64,000 bases of DNA from assembly GCA_041603235.1 (NCBI GenBank), contig JBFIES010000006.1:62001-126000 (forward strand), written 5' to 3'. Below are positions 53,412-61,038 of this stretch, one piece after another. Made by a program: the position numbers and the translations under genes. The stretch is from Panacagrimonas sp041603235. GTDB taxonomy: Bacteria; Pseudomonadota; Gammaproteobacteria; Nevskiales; Nevskiaceae. The notes under the pieces are model-generated. The model had not been told where the DNA came from, did no database searches, and was given only the letters and a program-made list of their open reading frames with translations. Within the stretch, counting starts at the first letter, position 1; every line of letters begins with the position of its first letter.

Positions 53412-54422
53412 ATGCGCAGCCTTGTCGCTCTCGCCCTGATTCTTGGAACCCTGTCCGGCGTTGCCCGCGCTGCCGAACTGACCGTCTACTCGGCTCGCAT
53501 TGAAGATCTCATCAAGCCGGTGTTTGATCGCTATACAGAAGAAACCGGAACCACCATCCGCTTCATCACCGACAAGGAAGGGCCCTTGTTGCAGCGGCTG
53601 CGCGCAGAAGGCAAATCCAGCCCGGCCGATATTTTGCTGACGGTAGATGCCGGCAATCTCTGGCAGGCCGCCAAGCTCGGCGTCTTGCAGCCCATTGAGT
53701 CCGAAACGCTGGAAAAGAATATTCCGGCGCACCTGCGTGACAAGGACAATAATTGGTTCGGCTTCTCGATTCGCGCCCGCACCGCGGTCTATCACACCGG
53801 CCGGGTCAAACCATCGGAGCTTTCCTCCTACGAGGACCTGGCGACGGCCAAGTGGAAAGATCGCCTGTGCCTGCGCACCTCAAAGAAAGTCTATAACCAG
53901 TCGCTGGTCGCCATGATGACCGCCGAACTCGGAGCCGAGCGAACAGAAGAAGTCGTTCGCGGCTGGGTGGCCAATCTGGCGACAGCGCCCTTCGCCTCGG
54001 ACAACGAAGTTCTCGAAGCCATCGCCGCAGGTCGTTGCGATGTGGGGCTGGTCAACACCTACTACTACGGGCGCATGGTTCGCAATGATCCTGAGTTGCC
54101 GCTCAAGCTGTTCTGGTTGAACCAGAAGCCGTCCAAGGGCAAGCAACTCGCTGGGGTTCACGTGAACGTCTCCGGTGCAGGTCTGACCGCCAACAGCCCG
54201 AACAAGCAGGAGGCCATCAAGTTCCTGGAGTGGCTGTCGTCCAAGGAAGCGCAGGGTCTGTTCGCGGCACTCAACCTGGAGTTTCCGGTTAATCCGGACG
54301 TGGAGCCGGATCCGCTGACGGCACATTGGGGGCCGTTCAAGCAGGACCAGATCAATCTGTCGGAAGCTGGAAAAGGTCAGGCCGACGCAGTGCGCCTGAT
54401 GGATCGATCCGGCTATCGATAA
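53412..54422 (+). CDS. fbpA: Ferric iron ABC transporter, periplasmic binding protein (FbpA-like)
   Basis: A 336-residue type-2 periplasmic binding protein for ferric iron. Signal peptide is residues 1-20 (cleavage ARA/AEL). ELTVYSARIEDLIKPVFDRY starts the mature fold, and the triple Tyr in NTYYYGRM (Y217-219) supplies the iron-binding tyrosines of the FbpA/FutA group. The Fur-like box upstream supports iron regulation. Followed by the permease and ATPase genes. Confidence 0.94.
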   Translation: MRSLVALALILGTLSGVARAAELTVYSARIEDLIKPVFDRYTEETGTTIRFITDKEGPLLQRLRAEGKSSPADILLTVDAGNLWQAAKLGVLQPIESETLEKNIPAHLRDKDNNWFGFSIRARTAVYHTGRVKPSELSSYEDLATAKWKDRLCLRTSKKVYNQSLVAMMTAELGAERTEEVVRGWVANLATAPFASDNEVLEAIAAGRCDVGLVNTYYYGRMVRNDPELPLKLFWLNQKPSKGKQLAGVHVNVSGAGLTANSPNKQEAIKFLEWLSSKEAQGLFAALNLEFPVNPDVEPDPLTAHWGPFKQDQINLSEAGKGQADAVRLMDRSGYR

Positions 54423-54449
54423 GTGCCCGAAACGCGTGTTCGGGGCCAG

Positions 54450-56045
54450 ATGAAACTGAGGGTCCGACTGGGCTGGCCTCTGCTGGCCATCATGCTGGCC
54501 GTGCCAACGCTCCTGCCGCTAGGCGCGGCGCTGGGTTCCTTCGCCCGGATCGACACCGAGCTGTGGGCACATCTGCTTGACTACGTTCTGCCACACGTCC
54601 TGCCGCAGACCATCATCCTGGTTGTCGCGGTCAGCATCGGCGTCAGTCTGCTGGGCAGCAGTCTGGCGCTGTTGATATCCCTGTTTGATTTTCCAGGGCG
54701 CAAGTTTTTCTCCTGGGCTCTGATTCTTCCCTTGGCCATTCCAGGGTATGTACTGGCAACTGTTTTTGTAGGGGCACTGGACTATGCCGGGCCGGTTGCC
54801 ACCGGCCTGCGCGAGATTGGTATTGCCCTGCCCGAAGTTCGCAACAGTCTGGGCGCCAGCCTTGTGCTCATTGCCGCGCTTTATCCCTATGTGTATCTGG
54901 TTGTTCGCAGCAGCCTGGCAACGCAGGGTGCACGCGTGCTTGAAGTCGCTCGCTCCATGGGCCTGACGCCGCGACAGGCGATGCTGCGCGTGGCCCTGCC
55001 ATTATCTGCACCGGCGATCATGGGCGGTACGCTGCTGGCAGCCATGGAGACTCTTGCCGACTTTGGCACGGTGGCCGCCTTCAACGTAGATACGCTCACC
55101 ACTGCCATCTACAAAGCCTGGTTTTCTCTGTTTTCCATCGACTCCGCATTGCAGCTTGCGGGCGTCCTGCTGGTGCTGGTGCTGGTCCTGCTCATCATCC
55201 AGTCGCGAGCGAACGCCATGCGACGCACCACCCAATCGGGTCCGACGGCCAGACGCTTACCCCTGCGCGGCCTGCCCGCGGGACTGGCGAGCACGGCCTG
55301 TGCATTGGTCCTGACCCTGTGCCTGGTGCTGCCCTTGGTCCAGCTCATCCTCTGGACGATCCGGCATTGGGAGCGCGCAGATCACCGAATGCTTACGGCG
55401 GCCATGAATTCGATGGCGCTTGGCGCCATGGCGGCCGTGCTGCTGGGTATCAGTGCACTGATGCTCGCCGTTGCAATGCGAAAATCACCGGGACCTCTCA
55501 CCCGCGGCGCCGTCAAAGTCGCGACGCTTGGATACGCGCTACCGGGCGCCCTGCTCGCCATCGGATTGTTCGTGCCGCTGGCCAGTATAACCAGCGCTGT
55601 GAACGAAACCCTTGGCTTGAACATCGTCCTTCAGGGTGGCGTTGCACTGCTGTTGCTGGCCTATGCAGTGCGCTTCACTGCAGTGGCACATGCGCCGATC
55701 TCAAGCGGCCTGGCGCGCATCAAGCCCAGCCTGGACGAAGCCGCACTGCTTGCTGGACACCGCGGAGTGGCACAGATTCGCCGAGTACACCTGCCCTTGC
55801 TGAAGCCAGCGTTCGCCGCTGCAGCCGCACTGGTCTTTGTCGATGTGATGAAAGAGATGCCCATCACCCTGATGATGCGCCCCTTCGGCTGGGACACCTT
55901 GTCTGTTCGCGTGTTTGAACTCACCAGTGAAGGACAATGGGAACAAGCTGCTTTGCCATCCATGGCGATCGTCGCAGTGGGGCTGCTGCCGGTATGGTGG
56001 CTGGTCCGGAATCTGGAGAAGGAGGCGCGTGGACCTTCAACTTGA
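54450..56045 (+). CDS. fbpB: Ferric iron ABC transporter, permease (FbpB-like)
   Basis: A 531-residue fused permease with two homologous halves of about six transmembrane helices each. Each half has an EAA-type loop: EVARSMGLTPRQAMLRVALPLSAPAIMGG and DEAALLAGHRGVAQIRRVHLPLLKPAFAAA. It forms the membrane channel of the FbpABC system. The ATG at 54450 is preferred; a GTG right after the fbpA stop (54423) is an alternative. The 3' end overlaps fbpC by 17 bases. Confidence 0.93.
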   Translation: MKLRVRLGWPLLAIMLAVPTLLPLGAALGSFARIDTELWAHLLDYVLPHVLPQTIILVVAVSIGVSLLGSSLALLISLFDFPGRKFFSWALILPLAIPGYVLATVFVGALDYAGPVATGLREIGIALPEVRNSLGASLVLIAALYPYVYLVVRSSLATQGARVLEVARSMGLTPRQAMLRVALPLSAPAIMGGTLLAAMETLADFGTVAAFNVDTLTTAIYKAWFSLFSIDSALQLAGVLLVLVLVLLIIQSRANAMRRTTQSGPTARRLPLRGLPAGLASTACALVLTLCLVLPLVQLILWTIRHWERADHRMLTAAMNSMALGAMAAVLLGISALMLAVAMRKSPGPLTRGAVKVATLGYALPGALLAIGLFVPLASITSAVNETLGLNIVLQGGVALLLLAYAVRFTAVAHAPISSGLARIKPSLDEAALLAGHRGVAQIRRVHLPLLKPAFAAAAALVFVDVMKEMPITLMMRPFGWDTLSVRVFELTSEGQWEQAALPSMAIVAVGLLPVWWLVRNLEKEARGPST

Positions 56046-57060
56046 AAATATTGTCGCTGGCTACAACGATCATCCTGTCCTGCAGGGACTGAGCATGCGC
56101 ATCGCGCAAGGCTCGCTGGGTTGCCTGCTCGGTCCATCGGGATGCGGCAAGACAACTGCATTGCGCACGATTGCCGGCTTCGAGCCGATCAGCGGCGGAC
56201 GCATCCTGTGTGACGGGCAAGTCCTGAGCAGCGCATCTCTGATGACGCCGCCCGAACAACGCGGTATCGGCATGGTCTTCCAGGATCTGGCGCTGATGCC
56301 CCACTTGAATATCCGCCAGAACATTGCATTCGGTCTGCACAAGCAGGCGCGGATGCAACGCGATCAGCGGGTTGATGAACTGCTGGATCTGGTCGGCCTC
56401 GTCGAGACAGCGAAGGCCTATCCGCATGAGCTTTCGGGCGGACAGCAACAACGTGTCGCACTCGCTCGGGCACTGGCTCCCAAGCCCCGCCTGATCTTGC
56501 TCGACGAGCCGTTCTCGTCGCTGGACGTGGAACTACGCGAGCGCCTGTCACAGGAAGTGCGACGCATTCTGCTTCACGAAAAAATGACCGCGCTGCTGGT
56601 TACCCACTCTCAGCTGGAAGCATTTGCCATGGCCGATGCCATCGGCGTCATGCAGAAGGGCAAGCTGCTTCAATGGGATGTTGCCTACAACCTCTACCAC
56701 CGTCCTGCTGATCGCTTCGTTGCAGACTTCGTCGGCGAAGGCGCCTTCCTACCCGGACATCGCCATGGTGACGGACGAATCGAAATGGAGCTTGGTGTTT
56801 TGCCGCCGCGAGACGGACAGCATGATCCAGGGCAGGTTGAGTTGCTGATCCGCCCGGATGACATCATTCATGACGATGCAAGCGCCATGACTGCACAAGT
56901 GCTCGCAAGAGCGTTTCGCGGTGCGGAGTTTCTTTACACCCTGCGGCTTCCCTCGGGAGCCGAAGTGTTCTCCCTGGTCCCCAGCCACCATGATCACGCC
57001 ATTGGTAGTCGCATTGGTATCCGGCTGGACGTGGAGCATGTCATCGCCTTTACGGCCTGA
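56029..57060 (+). CDS. fbpC: Ferric iron ABC transporter, ATP-binding protein (FbpC-like)
   Basis: A 343-residue ABC ATPase of the FbpC/CysA/MalK type with an N-terminal nucleotide-binding domain and a C-terminal regulatory TOBE-like domain. Walker A GPSGCGKTT at 35-43, Q-loop VFQDLALMPH, signature LSGGQQQRVALARAL, Walker B LILLDEPFSSLD and switch His VTHSQLEA. The GTG at 56029 has GGAG upstream and lies in the fbpB end, so the three genes are coupled. Confidence 0.94.
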   Translation: MDLQLENIVAGYNDHPVLQGLSMRIAQGSLGCLLGPSGCGKTTALRTIAGFEPISGGRILCDGQVLSSASLMTPPEQRGIGMVFQDLALMPHLNIRQNIAFGLHKQARMQRDQRVDELLDLVGLVETAKAYPHELSGGQQQRVALARALAPKPRLILLDEPFSSLDVELRERLSQEVRRILLHEKMTALLVTHSQLEAFAMADAIGVMQKGKLLQWDVAYNLYHRPADRFVADFVGEGAFLPGHRHGDGRIEMELGVLPPRDGQHDPGQVELLIRPDDIIHDDASAMTAQVLARAFRGAEFLYTLRLPSGAEVFSLVPSHHDHAIGSRIGIRLDVEHVIAFTA

Positions 57061-57083
57061 GCCCTGGCAAATCGACCAGGCAC

Positions 57084-57131
57084 AAAAAAGCCCCTTGCAA
57101 TCCCGGATGGTTTCCCGGCATTGCAAGGGGC
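57084..57131 (-). terminator. Rho-independent terminator of the tail-collar gene
   Basis: A 12-bp stem (GCCCCTTGCAAT / ATTGCAAGGGGC) whose loop contains a second small CCGGG hairpin is preceded by six A on the plus strand, so read on the minus strand it ends in six T, 20 bases past the tail-collar stop. It may also end fbpC transcripts. Confidence 0.85.
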
Positions 57132-57151
57132 GGGTTCAGCGCGAAGCGCAA

Positions 57152-57778
57152 TCAGTTACGCGAAGGAAAAAGGCCTTCCAACGCGATAATGCAACGGATG
57201 GTGTTGAAGGGCTGGATATTCGTATGTGGCTGGCTGCCACCGGTGTTGGCGATGGTTCTGGGGTCCATCAATTCATCGGGCGGATTTTCCGGAGTGCGGT
57301 AAGGGATCACCGGACCCTGCACGCGCGGACCGCTTTCGGGCTTGAACAAGGCCATGCCAAACTGGTTGCCGAACCCAAAGGCACGATTGCCTTGGCTGGT
57401 GGAAACGGCCAGACCGTGGCTGTGCGACGGAATCTGGCTTTCTTGCAGCGTGACGGACTCCACGCCTCCCTTCTGCCCCTGGGAATACGGCGTCAAACCC
57501 GGGCCGTTGCCAAGGTGAATGGGCACTCGACCGCGCATGTCCGGCAGACCAAATGTGGTGCGTCCGTCGCCGCCGTACATGGTGCCCAGCAAGGAAAACA
57601 GCGCCTGATTCTGGGAAATAGCCAAGAGCTGGCCATCACAGTTCGCCCAGCCGCGCGGATTGAAATTAAATGCGACCCATGCGATTTGCCCGATAAAAGG
57701 CTCGGCTTGGGCAACAGCTGCCCGGGGGACGCCCAAGCTCAAGGCAAAGGCCAGCAACAGAAGCGGAATTTTTTTCAT
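57152..57778 (-). CDS. Secreted phage tail-collar domain protein
   Basis: A 208-residue protein with a signal peptide (LLLLAFALSLGVPRAAVA) and a tail-collar domain: PFIGQIAWVAFNFNPRGWANCDGQLLAISQNQALFSLLGTMYGGDGRTTFGLPDMRGRVPI is the family core, ending NTIRCIIALEGLFP. The domain occurs in phage tail fibres and in microcystin-dependent-protein-like exported proteins. The signal peptide and lack of phage neighbours point to a surface or secreted role, perhaps adhesion. Good ribosome-binding site (GGAG). Confidence 0.9.
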   Translation of the reverse strand: MKKIPLLLLAFALSLGVPRAAVAQAEPFIGQIAWVAFNFNPRGWANCDGQLLAISQNQALFSLLGTMYGGDGRTTFGLPDMRGRVPIHLGNGPGLTPYSQGQKGGVESVTLQESQIPSHSHGLAVSTSQGNRAFGFGNQFGMALFKPESGPRVQGPVIPYRTPENPPDELMDPRTIANTGGSQPHTNIQPFNTIRCIIALEGLFPSRN

Positions 57779-57859
57779 GAGTGCTCCAAAAGCAAGAGAT
57801 TAATATCGCCGCAACTGCTCGTTCAGCTGTCAGCAAGCAAAAAATACGCCTTCTGGCTC

Positions 57860-59788
57860 TTAATTGATACTGCGTGATCCTGTTGCAAGGCTCTGGTAGA
57901 GCTGCTCCAGCGCAGTAACGTAGGCAGGGGTATTGAACAGATTGGAATGACCCCGTGTCGTTCGAAGCAGCCGGGATTGGGATGCGAGCTGCGCCGGGTC
58001 GCGCAGAAGTTGCAAAGCCTTCTGCTCGTAATCATTGGCATCGTCAGCCACGTTCTGCGGTAAGCCCGCTGATCGAAGCAAGGATGCGCTGACCCGAGTC
58101 GCGAAGGTATGGCCTCGCATGGCCAATACAGGAACTCCGGCCCACAATGCATCAACCGTGGTTGTGTGCCCATTGCACATGGGTGTATCCAAGGCGAGAT
58201 TGGCCAACTGCAGTCGGGCCAGATGCTCGGCCTTGGGCAGAAGATCAGCAAATACGATGCGTGCCGGGTCGACGCCCGCCGCCCGTGCTGCCTTCTGCAG
58301 ATTCTGTCTGGCCAAGGCAAATTCTCTGCCGTGCGCGTATTGCCAGAGCACGCCATTGGGGACAGCCTTTAGCAGGCGCATCCACAGCGAAAAGGTATGC
58401 GGGTCGATCTTTCCAATCGTGTTGAAACTCGCCAACACCAGAGCGTCCTCGGGCAGGCCGCAGCTGCCGCGCGTAATGGGGGTGTCACTGATCTTCTGAT
58501 GGTGATCCGTTGCAAGATAAGAGTGCGGCATCCGCAACAAGGATTCGCAAAACTCTGATTCACTGCCCTTCGGGGCGACAGTGTCATCGCCTATCAGAAT
58601 ATCCACCAGACCCTGACCCATGCTCGCGGCAAATCCGACCAAGCTGATCTGCACGGGAGCAGGACGCAGGCCCATGATGGCCGGTCGTCCGCCCATGGAC
58701 AGACCGGTGAGATCAATCAAGAGATCAATCTCGTGCTGGCGGATACTGCTTGCCGCTTCCAGATCAGACCGGTCGCGCAGTTCCACAAAGCGATCGACCT
58801 GTTCGATGACCTGCTTTCTCATCGCACTGTCATCGTCGGGGCCGTAGGAATAAGCCGTGACGTGAAACCGGCTGCGGTCATGCAACTTGAACACGCTGCC
58901 CATCAGGTGCATCAAGGCGTGTTCCCTGAAGTCCCCCGAAACGTAGCCAAGCCGAATCTTGCGCCCTTCAAGCGATGGTTTTGCCGGGGCAGGTAAACTC
59001 GCACCAGAGAGCTTCAGGCGTTCGAGCACCTCTCGTGCTTGCCGTGCTGCAATGGCTTTTTGCTGCGCGGCAGTAGTGGGAAGGCGCAAGGCCTGTGTAA
59101 TGCTGATGCGCTCCATTTGCTGGCCCTCGTCGAGCAAGCGGTGAAGCGCAAGCGAATCGGCGTCAAAGAAATCCCAGTTCGCAATTTCAGTGGCCGCGAG
59201 CATGCGACTGGCACGAACACCGAGGTGTCGAGCATCCAGATCACAGGCTTTTGAGAACGCGGTAAAGGCATCTGCGAAGCGGAACTGCCCAAACAGGAAA
59301 GAGCCCATGCCGTACCAGGCTGCGAAGTTCGTGGACTCCAGTGCAAGGACACGTTTGAACAGGTACTCGGCGTCGTCTGCTTTCTTCTGTTGAGAAAGCA
59401 GCTCAGCACGTTCCAGCAATGCCAGTGTGTTGGCGGGTGCGATGCTCAGGATTCGCAACAGGGCGGCATCGGCATCCGCTTCACGATCGAGCATGCGAAA
59501 ACTGCGTGCCTGCGCAAACAGCGCTCTTACATAGAGGGGGTCCAGACTGGTGGCTCGCACGAAGCACTGTGCTGCCCGTTCAATGTGCCTCTGATCGAGC
59601 AAAGTCAGGCCGAGGTTGTAGTGCGCCTTTGCGTACTCAGGTGAACGCTTGATCGTCGCAGTAAAAACCTTGGCTGCCTCGGCATACCGGCCCGCCTTGC
59701 GCAGCGCCAGGCCGAGATTGTTCTGCGCGGCGGGGTTGAGCGGGTCCTGAGCGGCGACTTGCTTGGCGCGCTTGAGTTGCGCGCTCAT
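57860..59788 (-). CDS. SPINDLY/OGT-like TPR glycosyltransferase
   Basis: A 642-residue protein with about six TPR repeats in the first 200 residues (NPAAQNNLGLALRKAGRYAEAAKVF, YAKAHYNLGLTLLDQRHIERAAQCF and others) and a GT41 (O-GlcNAc transferase/SPINDLY-type) catalytic domain from about 265. Catalytic-domain marks are RLGYVSGDFREHALMHLMG, TGLSMGGRPAIMGLRPAPVQISLVGF and DTPMCNGHTTTVDALWAGVPVLAM (nucleotide-sugar site). It is expected to attach a sugar to Ser/Thr of protein targets in the cytoplasm. It starts within the end of the TIGR03032 gene (ATGA overlap). Confidence 0.9.
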   Translation of the reverse strand: MSAQLKRAKQVAAQDPLNPAAQNNLGLALRKAGRYAEAAKVFTATIKRSPEYAKAHYNLGLTLLDQRHIERAAQCFVRATSLDPLYVRALFAQARSFRMLDREADADAALLRILSIAPANTLALLERAELLSQQKKADDAEYLFKRVLALESTNFAAWYGMGSFLFGQFRFADAFTAFSKACDLDARHLGVRASRMLAATEIANWDFFDADSLALHRLLDEGQQMERISITQALRLPTTAAQQKAIAARQAREVLERLKLSGASLPAPAKPSLEGRKIRLGYVSGDFREHALMHLMGSVFKLHDRSRFHVTAYSYGPDDDSAMRKQVIEQVDRFVELRDRSDLEAASSIRQHEIDLLIDLTGLSMGGRPAIMGLRPAPVQISLVGFAASMGQGLVDILIGDDTVAPKGSESEFCESLLRMPHSYLATDHHQKISDTPITRGSCGLPEDALVLASFNTIGKIDPHTFSLWMRLLKAVPNGVLWQYAHGREFALARQNLQKAARAAGVDPARIVFADLLPKAEHLARLQLANLALDTPMCNGHTTTVDALWAGVPVLAMRGHTFATRVSASLLRSAGLPQNVADDANDYEQKALQLLRDPAQLASQSRLLRTTRGHSNLFNTPAYVTALEQLYQSLATGSRSIN

Positions 59789-60867
59789 GCAGGCGCCTGA
59801 GCGCTCCAGCTCAAGCTGCGGCCTTCGGCGTCCAGCCAGATACTGTGGCGAATTTCGTCGGTCTTGAATCCCAGTGCCTTGGGTCTCACCACGCCGGGCA
59901 AGACAGCGACGTCATAAATTTCTTCTACTAGGCCTTCAATTCTCAGCCAGTGACGCGCGTCGCCGCTGGACAGATCCACGACCTGCAGGCCACAACGGGG
60001 AGCGACGCGTTCCTTGGCCAGACGCGTCTGCAAAGGCAGGCCGCTGAAGGTCTGATCCGATCGCGCCTTGGAAAGGCCCACCACTGCTTCGTTGCCGACA
60101 AAGGCCAGGCCCCGGGCGTAACCTGGGCAGAACGCCACGGGTTCAAACTGGCCGCTCTTCACATCCACGTATCCGAAATCCCCTTGCCCGGAATTACACA
60201 GCCAGAGCTTTCCATCGTGCAATCTGGGGGAGTGGGGCATGGAAAGGCCGCGCGCCACCACTTCATTGTTGGGAACATCAATGACACAGCCTCCGCTTTC
60301 ACGGTGTTCACGCCATCCATCGGCCACATCGGTTTCCGCGCAAGCTGTCACGTATGCGGGTTGCTGATCACGCATGGCCAGGCCATTGAGGTGACAACGA
60401 TCCTCCGCTGCATAGCGGCTGAGAAACTTCGGTTTCCAGAGTGCCTTGAGACTGTGACGCTCACTGGTGGTCGCCAGACAACCAAACAGCGTTGAGACAA
60501 ATATGGGCACACCGTTGGCATCAACGGACACGTCGTGCACATCCGCATCGGCTGTGGTGTAGCCCACCTGCGGAACGTAGAGGCGATCAAAACCCTTGCT
60601 TCGCTCATCTGTTGCCAGCATGTTCTCCAGACGCCAAAGCTGGAAAGCGGATGCCAGCCACAAAGTCTGGCCATCGCTCCAGAGCCCCATGCAACGGTTG
60701 AAGGTGCGCTCAAAAATCGAGAGCTGCCCGTCTGGCTTGAGGCCTATCAGAAACAGCTTGCCAGACTGATACGCACTGACAGCAAGGCTCACGCGATGCT
60801 GAGCCAGCCAGGCTGGAAAATGGCGCGAGGCTTCTATGGAGATGGCAGGTTTGGTTTGATTACTCAT
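59785..60867 (-). CDS. TIGR03032 family protein, unknown function
   Basis: A 360-residue protein of the TIGR03032 family, recognised by RGLSMPHSPRLHDGKLWLCNSGQGDFGYVD, FCPGYARGLAFVGNEAVVGLSKARSDQTFSGLPL and LRIEGLVEEIYDVAVLPG. Repeated short beta motifs suggest a propeller-like fold. No signal peptide is present in the chosen start; the frame is open upstream to 60948. Its stop overlaps the glycosyltransferase start, so the two act together. Function is not known. Confidence 0.88.
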   Translation of the reverse strand: MSNQTKPAISIEASRHFPAWLAQHRVSLAVSAYQSGKLFLIGLKPDGQLSIFERTFNRCMGLWSDGQTLWLASAFQLWRLENMLATDERSKGFDRLYVPQVGYTTADADVHDVSVDANGVPIFVSTLFGCLATTSERHSLKALWKPKFLSRYAAEDRCHLNGLAMRDQQPAYVTACAETDVADGWREHRESGGCVIDVPNNEVVARGLSMPHSPRLHDGKLWLCNSGQGDFGYVDVKSGQFEPVAFCPGYARGLAFVGNEAVVGLSKARSDQTFSGLPLQTRLAKERVAPRCGLQVVDLSSGDARHWLRIEGLVEEIYDVAVLPGVVRPKALGFKTDEIRHSIWLDAEGRSLSWSAQAPA

Positions 60868-61038
60868 CAGGCGACTGTATCGGCACATTCGCAGATACGG
60901 CAAGCAAGTGAGCGCTGGCGCACACGCTGGCAAAAAACAGCCAGACAATCCGCATCAACTCACCTATGCTCAAAGCATATGCGCGCGCTGACCATCACCG
61001 TGCCCCGTCTTCGTTTCATCAAGAACAAGGAAAAAACG

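Noticed and set aside
57152..57778. Prophage remnant
   Set aside because: Only a single tail-collar protein with a signal peptide; no integrase, capsid, terminase or attachment site nearby.
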